Below, piece after piece: positions 27,193 through 35,788 of a stretch of 39,367 nucleotides of DNA (within the stretch, counting starts at the first letter, position 1; the number at the start of each line of letters is the position of its first letter). The translations under genes were made by a program, and so were the position numbers. The DNA is from Streptomyces beigongshangae. Its GTDB lineage: Bacteria > Actinomycetota > Actinomycetes > Streptomycetales > Streptomycetaceae. The notes under the pieces were generated by a model. That model did not search any database. It saw nothing but the letters and a program-made list of their open reading frames with translations, and was not told the DNA's origin. The DNA is taken from positions 1 through 39,367 of the forward strand of contig NZ_JAHKJW010000067.1 in assembly GCF_019710745.1 (NCBI RefSeq), in the 5' to 3' direction.

Positions 27193-27255
27193 GCACAACG
27201 CGCAACGCCCAACACGAAGCACGAAACACGAAACACGAAGCACAGGGCATGAAGC
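27193..27255 (+). repeat. Nine consecutive 7-bp units upstream of the oxidoreductase gene
   Basis: In order, the heptads are GCACAAC, GCGCAAC, GCCCAAC, ACGAAGC, ACGAAAC, ACGAAAC, ACGAAGC, ACAGGGC and ATGAAGC. The central four (27214-27241) differ only at the sixth base. The array ends 16 bp before the GAGGGAG ribosome site at 27272. It has no spacers and is not a CRISPR. It could be a regulator-binding array, a leader element or a slippage product. Confidence 0.75.
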
Positions 27256-27283
27256 ACCACGTCCGTCGAACGAGGGAGTACCC

Positions 27284-28543
27284 ATGGCTGCCGCGCGCGG
27301 CGAACCGGATGTCCTGGTGGTCGGCGCAGGTCTCGCCGGTCTGGCCTGCGCCCGCGACCTGATCGACGCGGGCCTCGACGTCAAGGTCCTGGAGGCATCC
27401 GACGAGGTGGGCGGGCGCATGCGCACGGACCGCCACGAGGGCTTCCTCGTCGACCGCGGCTTCCAGGTCTTCAACACCGGCTATCCGCAGGTCCGCCGCA
27501 GGCTGCCGTTGCGCGAGCTGCGGCTGCGGCCCTTCACGCCGGGTGTCCTCCTGCACACCGACGACGGGCCGCTGCGCTTCAGCGATCCGACCCGCGCGTC
27601 CCGGGCCCCCCGTGGTCCGCGCGACCTGCGCGACCTGCGTCCCGGCCGCCTCGCGGGCGCCCGCGACCTCGTCGCGCTGGGCGTCCTGTCGGCCCGGGAC
27701 ACGCTCGCGCCCGTACGGCTGCTGAAGCGGGGCGAGGACCGCACCACCCGGACCGCGCTCGCGGCGGCGGGCTTCTCCGAGGAGTTCGTCGAACGCTTCT
27801 TCCGGCCCTTCCTCTCCGGCGTCTTCCTGGAGGACGAGCTGGAGACCTCGGCGCGTTTCTTCCACCTCGTCTGGCGCAGCATGGTGCGCGGCACGCTGTG
27901 CCTGCCGGGCGGGGGCGTCGGAGCGGTACCGCGGCTGCTCGCCGGCGCGCTTCCCGCGGCGACCGTGCGCCCCGGCACCCCGGTCGCCCGGCTCACGGAC
28001 GACGGCGTCGAACTGGCCGCGGGAGACGAACTCCCGGCCCGCGCCGTCGTGGTGGCGACCGGCCCCGGTCCGGCCGCCCGGCTGCTGCCGGGGCTGGACG
28101 TGCCGCCGTACCGCGTGGTGACCACCTACTACCACGCCGCCCCGCGCTCCCCGCTCGCCGAACCCACCCTCCTCGCCGACACCCGCGGGCGCTTCCTGAA
28201 CTCCTGCGTCCTGAGCGAGGTCGTCCCGGCGTACGCTCCCGAGGGCATGTCCCTGATCGCGACGTCCGTGCTCGGCGAGGACACGGAGGGCCGCGAGCGC
28301 GGGGTACGGACGGCGCTGGCCGAGGCGTACGGCGCGGACACCGGCGGCTGGGACCTGCTGACCGTACGCACCGTGCCCGACGCCCTGCCCGCCATGGTGC
28401 CCCCGCAGCCGCTCAGCCGTACGACCCGGGTCGCCCTCGGCCGGTACGTGTGCGGGGACCACCGGGCCACCGGGTCGGTGCAGGGCGCGCTGGCCTCGGG
28501 CGCACGCGCGGCCCGCGAGGTGCGGCGGGACCTGGGCAGGTAG
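27284..28543 (+). CDS. FAD-dependent oxidoreductase, amine oxidase/phytoene desaturase-like
   Basis: The predicted 419-residue flavoprotein begins with a Rossmann FAD motif, VLVVGAGLAGLACARDL (GxGxxG at about residues 12-17), followed by the ADP-binding Glu (VLEASDEVGGRMRTD). It ends with the family's C-terminal FAD motif, RYVCGDHRATGSVQGALASGARAA. These are the features of the flavin amine oxidase superfamily, which oxidises amines, carotenoid precursors or porphyrinogens. The ATG at 27284 has GAGGGAG 5 nt upstream. The gene is co-directional with the NRPS genes but 344 bp away, so membership in the biosynthetic cluster is possible, not shown. It converges with the ATPase gene, 24 bp away. 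The substrate is unknown. Confidence 0.88.
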   Translation: MAAARGEPDVLVVGAGLAGLACARDLIDAGLDVKVLEASDEVGGRMRTDRHEGFLVDRGFQVFNTGYPQVRRRLPLRELRLRPFTPGVLLHTDDGPLRFSDPTRASRAPRGPRDLRDLRPGRLAGARDLVALGVLSARDTLAPVRLLKRGEDRTTRTALAAAGFSEEFVERFFRPFLSGVFLEDELETSARFFHLVWRSMVRGTLCLPGGGVGAVPRLLAGALPAATVRPGTPVARLTDDGVELAAGDELPARAVVVATGPGPAARLLPGLDVPPYRVVTTYYHAAPRSPLAEPTLLADTRGRFLNSCVLSEVVPAYAPEGMSLIATSVLGEDTEGRERGVRTALAEAYGADTGGWDLLTVRTVPDALPAMVPPQPLSRTTRVALGRYVCGDHRATGSVQGALASGARAAREVRRDLGR

Positions 28544-28567
28544 GGCCAGCCCGCCCCGGGCGCCGGA

Positions 28568-30760
28568 TCAGGCGCCGGACGACGGGCTGTCCAGGAGTTC
28601 CCGGAGCACGGACTCGGGGTCACGGAGCACCGAGTCGAGCAGTGCCTCGTCGTACCCCGCGTCGCCCAGCAGGGACCGGGCGGTCGACTCGTACCGCTCC
28701 CGTACCGGCCCGAGTTCCGGTGTGCCCCGCTGCGGATGGCCGACGGCGGCCCAGTAGTTCTCGCCCGCCCCGTACGCGGCGACCGCGTGCTCGCCCGCGC
28801 CCTGTGCGGCGAGCGCCGACGCGAGCAGGTCCAGACCGAGGGCGATGCCGAAGCTGTCGCCGATGAGGCGCTTGCCGTGGAGCATGGACACCGCGTGCCG
28901 GGTGGCGTCCTCGGCGCGGTCCTCGAACAGCGACAGCAGCGCCAGCTGGTAGTCGGCGTAGGAGCGCGTCCACCACTCGCCGTGCGCGACACAGCCGCGC
29001 CGCAGCTCGTCGGCCTCGCGGCGGGCCTCCTCGGACAGTCCTGCGCTTGTCATGGCGAAGACCCGTACCAGACGGCACAGCACGCGGCCCATGGAGGCGA
29101 AGGGGCCGCCCCGCGCCCTCTCCAGGACGCGGTCGACGACGGACCGGGCGGCCGCCGGCCGGCCGTCCAGCAGGTGGATCAGCCCCAGCAGATAGGCGGC
29201 GTGCAGCTCCCCTTCGGTCTCCTCCTGCGCCACGGCCTGCCGCTCGCACGCCAGGGCGAGCCGGTACGCCGCCTCGTGCTCGCCGCACAGGACGCGCGCG
29301 ACGCCGAGCGCCCAGAGGGCCCGTGTCCGCACCGCTCCCGGTTCCTCCGTCAGCGCCAGGGCCTCCTCCAGGTAGCCCGTGGCCTCCGGCAGGTGCCCGC
29401 AGCAGCTCCAGAAGAAGCCCACCAGTCCGGCGAGTTCGAGCGCCTGCTGCGGCCGGGCGGCCAGGGAGTGGTCGAGCGCGGCGCACAGGTCGGCGTGGGC
29501 CGAGGAGACCCACCGGTACGCCTCGGTCTGCGCCGGCCCCAGCCAGTCCGTGTGGGCCCGCCGGGTGCGGCGCAGGAAGTACGCGGCGTGCCGCTCGGAC
29601 AGCGCCGTGTCCTGGCCCAGCTCCGCCAGCCACATCCGGCCGTACTCGCGCAGGGTGTCGAGCATCTGGAGGCGGCCGTCGGCGCGGGACAGCACGGACT
29701 TGCGCTCCAGACCGGCGAGCGCGCGTTCGACGTCCGCCGTGCGGAGGACGTCGTCGGCGCAGACGGCGTGCACGGCGTCGGCGTCCACGGCGGCCCGGAA
29801 CACCGAGAACCGGGCCCACAGCAGTCGTTCCGCGGGCTCGCACAGCTCGTGGCTCCAGCCGATCGTGGTCCGCAGCGTCCGGTGCCGGAAGTTGCCGGAG
29901 CCGAGACCGGGGCCGGAGCCTGCACCGGCACCGGCACCGGCACCGGGAGGTTCCGCGGCGAGGTCCAGGCGGGAGCGCAGGTCTCCTTCCACCTCTTCGA
30001 GCGTGCGGTGGACCAGCTGACCGGCCGCCAGTTCCAGCGCGAGCGGGAGGCCCTCCAGCCGCCGGCACAGGCGGGCGGCGAGCCAGAGGTCCTCCGGCCG
30101 CACCGGCCGGTTTCCCGTCGTGGCCGCGTGCCGGCAGAACAGTTCCACCGCGTCGGTCTCCGGCGGCAGGGGTTCCACGACCACCAGGTGCTCACCGTCC
30201 GTTCCCAGCGGCTCGCGGCTGGTCGCCAGCACGGTGACTCCCGGACAGGCGCCCAGCAGGCGGACCAGGAGAGCGCGGCAGGCCGCAGACAGGTGCTCGC
30301 ACGAGTCCAGCACCAGCAGGACCTCCCTGTCCGCCAGCCAGGCGCACAGCGAGTCCACCGAGGTGGCCGTCGCGTGCTCGGCGAAGTCGAGGGCGTCGGC
30401 GACCGTGGCGAGCAGGAGGCGGTCGCCCGTCAGCGTCCACAGGTCGGCCCAGGCCGCGCCCCGGGTACCGGCGCGCGTCGCCCGCTCGGCCGCGTGCAGC
30501 GCGAGCCGGCTCTTGCCCACGCCTCCCACGCCGGTGAGGACGACCAGCCGGTGCCGGTCCAGGACCTCGGCGACATGCGCCAGTTCCCGGTGTCGTCCGA
30601 CGAGGCCGTCGGGGGGCTCGGGGAGGTTTCGCAGCACGGTGACGGTCTCACGTCTCTCGTCGGTGTCGTCCGGACGGGGTGGTCCTGTGCACCCGCACGG
30701 GTCCCCCTGCGGGGAGGGGCCCGGCTCCGTGGCGCGGACGGCCCGGGGCCCGCCCGGCAC
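28568..30760 (-). CDS. AfsR/LuxR-like NB-ARC ATPase without a DNA-binding domain
   Basis: The predicted protein of up to 730 residues has an AAA/NB-ARC-type ATPase with Walker A GVGGVGKSR (about 76-84) and Walker B VLLVLDSCEH, then a helical repeat region similar to the TPR-like part of large LuxR or AfsR regulators. I find neither a SARP winged helix at the N-terminus nor a LuxR HTH at the C-terminus, which ends LRELLDSPSSGA. It may be a signalling ATPase that acts through a partner, or a regulator that lost its output domain. A Gly-Ala repeat tract (encoded near 29921-29948) interrupts the region after the ATPase. The start is uncertain: GTG at 30760, 30 bp after the MpaB-like gene ends, is the longest reading; a GTG just before LRNLPEPPDGLVGRH is a shorter choice. 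It is probably co-transcribed with that upstream gene. Confidence 0.8.
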   Translation of the reverse strand: MPGGPRAVRATEPGPSPQGDPCGCTGPPRPDDTDERRETVTVLRNLPEPPDGLVGRHRELAHVAEVLDRHRLVVLTGVGGVGKSRLALHAAERATRAGTRGAAWADLWTLTGDRLLLATVADALDFAEHATATSVDSLCAWLADREVLLVLDSCEHLSAACRALLVRLLGACPGVTVLATSREPLGTDGEHLVVVEPLPPETDAVELFCRHAATTGNRPVRPEDLWLAARLCRRLEGLPLALELAAGQLVHRTLEEVEGDLRSRLDLAAEPPGAGAGAGAGSGPGLGSGNFRHRTLRTTIGWSHELCEPAERLLWARFSVFRAAVDADAVHAVCADDVLRTADVERALAGLERKSVLSRADGRLQMLDTLREYGRMWLAELGQDTALSERHAAYFLRRTRRAHTDWLGPAQTEAYRWVSSAHADLCAALDHSLAARPQQALELAGLVGFFWSCCGHLPEATGYLEEALALTEEPGAVRTRALWALGVARVLCGEHEAAYRLALACERQAVAQEETEGELHAAYLLGLIHLLDGRPAAARSVVDRVLERARGGPFASMGRVLCRLVRVFAMTSAGLSEEARREADELRRGCVAHGEWWTRSYADYQLALLSLFEDRAEDATRHAVSMLHGKRLIGDSFGIALGLDLLASALAAQGAGEHAVAAYGAGENYWAAVGHPQRGTPELGPVRERYESTARSLLGDAGYDEALLDSVLRDPESVLRELLDSPSSGA

Positions 30761-30790
30761 CCCGGGTCCGTCCCCTCAGACGGCCGGAGC

Positions 30791-31681
30791 CTAGGCGGAG
30801 GCCGGGGCGGTGGCCGACGGCGGCGCTGTCATCGCCCACCGCACCGCCGAGGTCATGGCGGAGCCGAGCGGCCGTACGCACAGGTCCTCGACCACCCGCG
30901 CCCGGGGCAGCCGGAGCTCCGCGGCGGCCCAGCCGGGCAGCAGGGAGACCGCGTTCGCGGCGAGCACCCCGTACGGGAGGCGGGCGACGAGCGGGACCGG
31001 CGGATTCAGCAGCAGGAAGCGGGCCGCGTCGCGCGCCTGCGGGGTCGCCCGCAGCTCCGGGCGGTACGCGTCGAGCCGTTCGGCCAGCTCCGCCCGGTCG
31101 CGCGGCGGGTCGACGACGCCCAGCTCGGTGGCGACACGTGCCATGTCCGCGACGTACCCGTCGCACTCCGCGGCCGTCAGCGGCCGGTGCCCGTAGCGCT
31201 GGTGGGCACGCAGGAAGCTGTCGGCCTCCGCGACATGGACCCAGCCCAGCAGCCGCGGGTCGCCCGCCCGGTAGGCGGTCCCCTCAGGGGTCGTCCCGGA
31301 CACCCGCTCGTGGACCGAGCGCACCCGCGCACAGGCCAGCCGGGCGCTCTCGGCGGTGCCGTACGTCGTCGTCGCCAGGAACGTGCTGGTGCGCTGGAGC
31401 CTGCCCCACGGGTCGCCCCGGAAGCCCGAGTGGGCGGCCACCGCGGCCATGGCGAGCGGATGGAGCGACTGCAGCAGCAGGGCGGACAGGCCGCCTATGA
31501 ACATCGACGCGTCGCCGTGCACCCGGCGCACGGGGCGCTCCGGCCCGAACCAGCGCGGGCCCGGTGTCCCGTGGATGCGGGCCCGGTTGCGGGGACCGTC
31601 CGGTCCCGCCACCCGGGAGAAGAGCTCACCGCCGAGGCGTTCCCGCAGGCCGTCGACGCAGGGTGGTCCGGTCAGTCTCAT
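30791..31681 (-). CDS. Oxygenase MpaB-family (DUF2236) protein
   Basis: The predicted 296-residue protein matches the DUF2236/MpaB-like family of haem-dependent oxygenases, relatives of latex-clearing protein. Recognisable segments are LLLQSLHPLAMAAVAAHSGFRGDPWGRLQRT, followed by YGTAESA, VRSVHERVSG, DPRLLGWVHVAEADSFLRAH and RYG, including the conserved His residues of the family. The start at 31681 has AGGAGG about 10 nt upstream; a longer in-frame start at 31729 lacks one. It is followed after 30 bp by the ATPase gene. Actinomycetes carry many paralogues of unknown substrate, and nothing here points to a specific one. Confidence 0.85.
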   Translation of the reverse strand: MRLTGPPCVDGLRERLGGELFSRVAGPDGPRNRARIHGTPGPRWFGPERPVRRVHGDASMFIGGLSALLLQSLHPLAMAAVAAHSGFRGDPWGRLQRTSTFLATTTYGTAESARLACARVRSVHERVSGTTPEGTAYRAGDPRLLGWVHVAEADSFLRAHQRYGHRPLTAAECDGYVADMARVATELGVVDPPRDRAELAERLDAYRPELRATPQARDAARFLLLNPPVPLVARLPYGVLAANAVSLLPGWAAAELRLPRARVVEDLCVRPLGSAMTSAVRWAMTAPPSATAPASA

Positions 31682-31859
31682 CGGCGCGTGTCCTCCTGTC
31701 GGACGGTGGGCGGCGGGCGCACCGCACATACTGGATTCCGGGTCTGCGGGGTCTTCGGACGCAGTGAACGGCTGCCGTTCCCGCCTCTCTCCCCTCTCCC
31801 GCCTCTCCCGGTTCTCGCCCCTCTCCGGGTTCCCGGGTTCCCGGCTCCGTCCCGGCAGG

Positions 31860-31876
31860 ACCCGCCGGCGGCGGGT
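31860..31876 (-). terminator. Hairpin immediately after the FHA-flavoprotein gene
   Basis: ACCCGCC (31860-31866) and GGCGGGT (31870-31876) form a 7-bp stem around a 3-nt loop, touching the stop codon at 31877. It would end transcription of the minus-strand FHA gene. Confidence 0.5.
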
Positions 31877-33886
31877 TCAGGCCCGGTTCAGGGCCGCGGG
31901 GTCCTGCGGTCCGGACTCGCCGCCGAGCACCCTCGGGTCCGTGGGGCGGGCGACGTAGACGGGCTCGTCCGACTGGTAGAAGAGGTCGATGTCGGCCTCC
32001 TCGCCACCGACGATCAGCGTGTCCCACGCGCCGCTCTCCTGGAGCGTGCGCAGGGTCGACGGCGCGAGGGTGGCGAGATGCCCGCGCAGTTCCTCGTCGG
32101 AGGGCAGGCCGGGCAGCCGGGGAGCGAGCCGCGAGCGGATCTCACGCATGCGCGCGAGCAGCGCCTCCAGATCGGGCCGCTCGGCCCCGGAACCCGCGGC
32201 CAGAGCCGCAGCGGAAGCGGGAGCGGAGGCAGCAGCGGCAGCCGGGGACTGGGCCCGGGCCAGCGGCTGGTCCTGTTCCAGGCTGCGGGCGATGACGTCC
32301 TTGATCGCACGGGTGACACCGTGCTCGTCGGTGGTGACCATGGCGTTCCAGGCACGGCTCTTGTGCCGGTACTGCAGCATCGACATCGCGGCCTCGTGCC
32401 GGATGAAGTCGGCGTCGCGCAGCGGCCTGCCCCGCCAGCTGCGGCCGAGCGAGCGGGCGAGGGACACGGCGGAGGCCAGACCGCTGTTGAGGCCGCGCCC
32501 GGGCCAGAAGTGGATCGCGTTGGCGGCGTCGCCCAGCAGGAAGCCGTACGTTCCCGGGGTCGTCGCGGTGGAGCGGCTGAGCTGCGCCGTGAACCGGGGG
32601 CGCTGCACCATGTCGAGGCGGAAGGAGGTGATGGCGCTCAGGTCGTCCTCGGCCACACCGAAGAGCCTGAGTCCCTCCTGGATCCGCTTCCACAGGGGCG
32701 AGCCGCGCAGCAGGGCGGGCAGGAAGAGCGTGCCGTGCGTGGGACAGACGAACTCGTTGTCCTCGTGACGGCTCATGACGCAGGGGCGTGCGGCGATGCA
32801 CTCCTCGAAGACCTGGCGGACGGGGTCGATGCCGACGACCGCCTCGGCCTCCTCGCGCGTGAGCCGCATGTTCAGGAATCCCTCGCCGCGCAGCGAGTTG
32901 AGCAGGAACCTGTTCTGCGACACGGTCAGCAGGACGCTCATCCCGTCCGTGAGGGGCGACTTGACCCGCAGTCCCAGCACCACGTCCTGGAGGTGCTCGC
33001 CGTCGAGGGAGTAGATGGAGGCGTCGGCCGCGCCGAAACGGTCCGCGTAGTACTCGCGGGTGCGGGACCGGCCGCCGTCACCGATCACCAGGACGTGCTC
33101 CTGCGCCAGCCGGCCCTCGTGCTCGGCGGCGTCGAAGCGCTTGGGCACGAGGCGGATGGCCGACTTGGTGTTGGCGAGTTCCAGCAGCCGGTCCTCGACG
33201 TAGGCGATCCGGATGTTGCGGGGAGGCCTGCCGTCGACGGAGTCCGGTCCCACGGGCCACATCTCGGAGAAGTGCGCCGGGTCCCGGAACAGCGCGGACT
33301 GCATCTCCTCGGTGAGCGCGAGGTACTGCCGGCTCTGGACGGTCACGACCTGCTGGCGGCGGACGTTCCCGTGGGTCTCGTCCTTCCAGGCCACCGTGGA
33401 GCCGGAGGCGATCCAGCGCCCCTCGTACACGGTGACGGCCACCCGCCCCGGCAGCGCGTCCTCCAGCATCAGGGCGAAGGCGAGGCCGACCGGGCCCCCG
33501 CCCGCGACCGTGACGCGCAGGGTGCCGGGGTTCGCCGCGACCGCGGGGCGTTCCAGATCGAACCGGGAGAGGTCCATGACCGTCTCCAGGGCCTCCTGCG
33601 TCTCGAACGCGAAGGTCTCGTCACCGATCCGTATGACGTCGCCGTGCTCCAGCACGTGCCGGGTGACGCGCCGCTCGTTGACGTACGTCCCGTTCCTGCT
33701 GTCGCGGTCGTGGAGGACGAACGCGCCGTCCTCCACGACGATCTCGGCATGCAGACGGGAGGCGCTGGTGCTGACGATGATCACATCGTTGTCGCTCTTG
33801 CGCCCGAACCGCAGGGACGTGGCGGTGCCCAGCACCACGCTCTGACCGCTGAAGGGACCCGTACGTCCCACGATGACCGACGACAC
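31877..33886 (-). CDS. FHA domain fused to an FAD-dependent monooxygenase-like protein
   Basis: The predicted 669-residue cytoplasmic protein opens with a forkhead-associated domain (about 5-95) with the pThr-binding signature: GRKSDNDVII, S-x-x-H (SASRLHAEI) and RDSRNGTYVN. From about 120 it continues as a class A flavoprotein monooxygenase, with FAD Rossmann motif VTVAGGGPVGLAFAL (about 121-135) and the second FAD motif GDAANAIHFWPGRGLNSGL (about 452-472), similar in layout to kynurenine 3-monooxygenase relatives. An Ala-rich linker and a C-terminal helical tail follow. The start is GTG at 33886, because AAGGAG lies 6 nt upstream and the FHA fold begins at once. The upstream neighbour on the same strand is a membrane Ser/Thr kinase, which suggests that the kinase's phosphothreonines recruit or control this enzyme. 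Substrate unknown. A strong hairpin separates the two genes. Confidence 0.88.
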   Translation of the reverse strand: MSSVIVGRTGPFSGQSVVLGTATSLRFGRKSDNDVIIVSTSASRLHAEIVVEDGAFVLHDRDSRNGTYVNERRVTRHVLEHGDVIRIGDETFAFETQEALETVMDLSRFDLERPAVAANPGTLRVTVAGGGPVGLAFALMLEDALPGRVAVTVYEGRWIASGSTVAWKDETHGNVRRQQVVTVQSRQYLALTEEMQSALFRDPAHFSEMWPVGPDSVDGRPPRNIRIAYVEDRLLELANTKSAIRLVPKRFDAAEHEGRLAQEHVLVIGDGGRSRTREYYADRFGAADASIYSLDGEHLQDVVLGLRVKSPLTDGMSVLLTVSQNRFLLNSLRGEGFLNMRLTREEAEAVVGIDPVRQVFEECIAARPCVMSRHEDNEFVCPTHGTLFLPALLRGSPLWKRIQEGLRLFGVAEDDLSAITSFRLDMVQRPRFTAQLSRSTATTPGTYGFLLGDAANAIHFWPGRGLNSGLASAVSLARSLGRSWRGRPLRDADFIRHEAAMSMLQYRHKSRAWNAMVTTDEHGVTRAIKDVIARSLEQDQPLARAQSPAAAAASAPASAAALAAGSGAERPDLEALLARMREIRSRLAPRLPGLPSDEELRGHLATLAPSTLRTLQESGAWDTLIVGGEEADIDLFYQSDEPVYVARPTDPRVLGGESGPQDPAALNRA

Positions 33887-33904
33887 TCCATACTCCTTGC
33901 AGAC

Positions 33905-33951
33905 GTGCCCGGGTGCCGGGACGGGACCGCGCCACGCGGTCACCCGGGCAC
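33905..33951 (-). terminator. Large hairpin between kinase and FHA genes
   Basis: GTGCCCGGGTG (33905-33915) pairs perfectly with CACCCGGGCAC (33941-33951), and an inner stem ACCGCG-CCA-CGCGGT (33926-33940) caps it. On the minus strand it follows the kinase stop by about 60 nt and ends only 6 nt before the AAGGAG ribosome site of the FHA gene (33893-33898). It could terminate the kinase transcript, protect a processed end, or limit translation of the FHA gene. Confidence 0.6.
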
Positions 33952-34009
33952 CGGGGCGGACTTGACCAGCACAAACAGGGGCCGGGACGGGTGCGCGCCG
34001 CCCCGGCCG

Positions 34010-35788
34010 TCACTCGCACGTCAGCGTGAACGGCACGGTGTCGGAGATCGTCTGCCGCGACGACTTGATCTCCACTCCCATGGCGCCGGCCAGCGTCCCC
34101 GCCTGCGCGTACGTCGTCACACGGATCGTCTGCCGGTGGGTGCGGGGACCGCCCTCCGAGAACGACAGCGTCCGCCAGGTCCGGTCCACCACCTCGCCCT
34201 CGGCCGACACCCACCGGTAGGTGAACCGCACGGGCAGCTCCGTCACCTCGAAGGTGGCGGTGAAGGCGGGTGCCTGCTCCTGCGGCGGCGGGCAGCTTCC
34301 CGAGTACGTCGTGTTCGTCCCCTCGACCGACACCGTCACCGGCGGCTGCGCCTGCCCCTGCCCTTGCTCCTGTTGCGAGGGGGAGGCGGTGTTCGCCGCG
34401 CTCGGGGCCGGGTCCTTGGCGTCCGCCCGGCCCTCGTCCCCGTTCCTCGTCAGGGCGTACCCCAGCCCGCCCAGCAGCAGGACGGACACGGTCGCCAGCG
34501 CCACCAGCAGATATCCCGTGCGCCGGCCCCGGTCCGGCGGGACCGGCGGGACGGGCGGGACGGGCGCGGGCGCCGTCGGCGTGCCGCCGGTGGGCGCGTC
34601 GACCGTGACGTCCGTCGCCTCCGTCGCGGTGTCCGCGGAGGAGGAAGCCACCACGGGACGTACGTCGCCGGTTCGCGCGGAGACGGCCGCCGTCGGTGCG
34701 GTGCCGGTCTGCGTGATGCCAGTGGTCTCCGTGGCAACCGTGGTGTCCGTGGTGTCCGTGGTGTCCGTGGTGTCCGTGGACGGAGCCTGTGCTGCGGGGT
34801 GCGCCCGCCCGGTGGGCGCGTCGACCGTGACGTCCGTCGCGGTGTCCGCGGAGGGGAACGGCGCCGGAGTGCCGGTCCGTGCCGTGGCGGTGACGGCTGC
34901 CGTCGGACCGGCGCCCGTCGCCGTGGAGTCGGCGTCGGGCTCGGCTCCGGCGGCCACCAGCCGCAGGTCCCGTGCCGTCCGTTCGGCGGAGGCCCGCTCT
35001 GCGGGGTCCTTGCGCAGGAGGCCGTCGATGACGGAGGCCAGCGGACCGGCACGGTCCGGGAAGGGCGGTTCCTCGTCGACGACGGCACGCAGGGTGCCGA
35101 GGGCGCTGTCCTGCCGGAAGGGCGAGCGGCCCTGGACGGCGGCGTGGAGCAGGACGCCGAGGGACCACAGGTCCGTCGCGGGACCGAGCGGGCGGCCCAG
35201 CGCCTGTTCCGGCGCGAGGTATTCGGGGGAGCCGACGACCTCGCCGGTCATGGTGAGGGCGGTGTCGCCCTGCACCATGGCGATGCCGAAGTCGGTGAGG
35301 ATCACCCTGTCGTCGTCGGCGAGCAGGACGTTGGCGGGCTTCACGTCGCGGTGCAGCACATCGGCGTCGTGTGCGGCGCGCAGCGCGACGAGGACCTCGG
35401 CGCCGATCCGCGCGGCCTCCCGCGGCGTCAACGCCCCCTGTGCCCTCAGCAGTTCGGCGAGCGACCGGCCGCGGACGAGCTCCATCACGATCCAGGGGCG
35501 GCCGCCGTCGGTGACGACGTCGTGCACGGTGATCACGTTGCGGGCGGTGATCCGGGCCGCGGCCCACGCCTCCCGCTCCAGCCGGGTGTACATGCGCTGG
35601 ATCTTCTCGGCGGACATCCCGGAGGGGGCGCGCACCTCCTTGATGGCGACCTCTCGGCGCAGCACCTCGTCGCGGGCGCGCCAGACGGTTCCCATGCCGC
35701 CTTCCCCGAGGGTGGACAGCAGCCGGTAGCGATCGGCGACCAGCCGCTCGGGGCCCGCGTCCGGGGGCACTGTGTCCTGGTGGTGCAT
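34010..35788 (-). CDS. Transmembrane Ser/Thr protein kinase, Hanks/PknB type
   Basis: The predicted 592-residue kinase has a cytoplasmic catalytic domain (about 18-275) with GEGGMGTVW, the ATP-binding K50 (VAIKEV), catalytic D148 in HRDVKPAN, the DFG motif (TDFGIAM) and an activation loop with several Thr ahead of GSPEYLAPEQ. A long Thr/Ala/Pro-rich juxtamembrane linker follows, including a DTT repeat tract and two copies of TDVTVDAPTG. One membrane helix (about 425-447, YLLVALATVSVLLLGGLGYAL) leads to an extracellular beta-rich domain with two Cys (SGSC and LTCE). There are no PASTA repeats. ATG at 35788 is chosen because the kinase fold starts soon after; an upstream in-frame start at 35968 adds no domain. 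The downstream FHA flavoprotein is the likely phospho-partner, and a PP2C-type phosphatase lies divergently upstream. Confidence 0.93.
   Translation of the reverse strand: MHHQDTVPPDAGPERLVADRYRLLSTLGEGGMGTVWRARDEVLRREVAIKEVRAPSGMSAEKIQRMYTRLEREAWAAARITARNVITVHDVVTDGGRPWIVMELVRGRSLAELLRAQGALTPREAARIGAEVLVALRAAHDADVLHRDVKPANVLLADDDRVILTDFGIAMVQGDTALTMTGEVVGSPEYLAPEQALGRPLGPATDLWSLGVLLHAAVQGRSPFRQDSALGTLRAVVDEEPPFPDRAGPLASVIDGLLRKDPAERASAERTARDLRLVAAGAEPDADSTATGAGPTAAVTATARTGTPAPFPSADTATDVTVDAPTGRAHPAAQAPSTDTTDTTDTTDTTVATETTGITQTGTAPTAAVSARTGDVRPVVASSSADTATEATDVTVDAPTGGTPTAPAPVPPVPPVPPDRGRRTGYLLVALATVSVLLLGGLGYALTRNGDEGRADAKDPAPSAANTASPSQQEQGQGQAQPPVTVSVEGTNTTYSGSCPPPQEQAPAFTATFEVTELPVRFTYRWVSAEGEVVDRTWRTLSFSEGGPRTHRQTIRVTTYAQAGTLAGAMGVEIKSSRQTISDTVPFTLTCE
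34589..34840 (-). repeat. Duplicated and tandem repeats within the kinase linker
   Basis: A 30-bp perfect direct repeat (34589-34618 and 34811-34840, beginning GGTGGGCGCGTCGACC) encodes the twice-seen TDVTVDAPTG. Between the copies, four tandem 9-bp units of GGTGTCCGT (34742-34777) encode the DTT tract. Both expand the Thr-rich linker between kinase and membrane helix. Confidence 0.8.

Larger units (their letters stand above)
26940..27283. other. 344-bp gap between TauD and FAD oxidoreductase genes
   Basis: The left two thirds hold the frameshifted minus-strand remnant; the right third holds the 7-bp repeat array that runs up to the ribosome site of the oxidoreductase gene. The array is AC-rich and contrasts with the GC-rich surroundings. 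No clear promoter was assigned. Confidence 0.6.

Noticed and set aside
27193..27255. CRISPR array
   Set aside because: The 7-bp units are contiguous with no spacers, and no cas genes are present.
28568..30760. Calling the ATPase gene a LuxR-family (LAL) regulator
   Set aside because: No LuxR HTH is present at the C-terminus, so only the ATPase part is supported.
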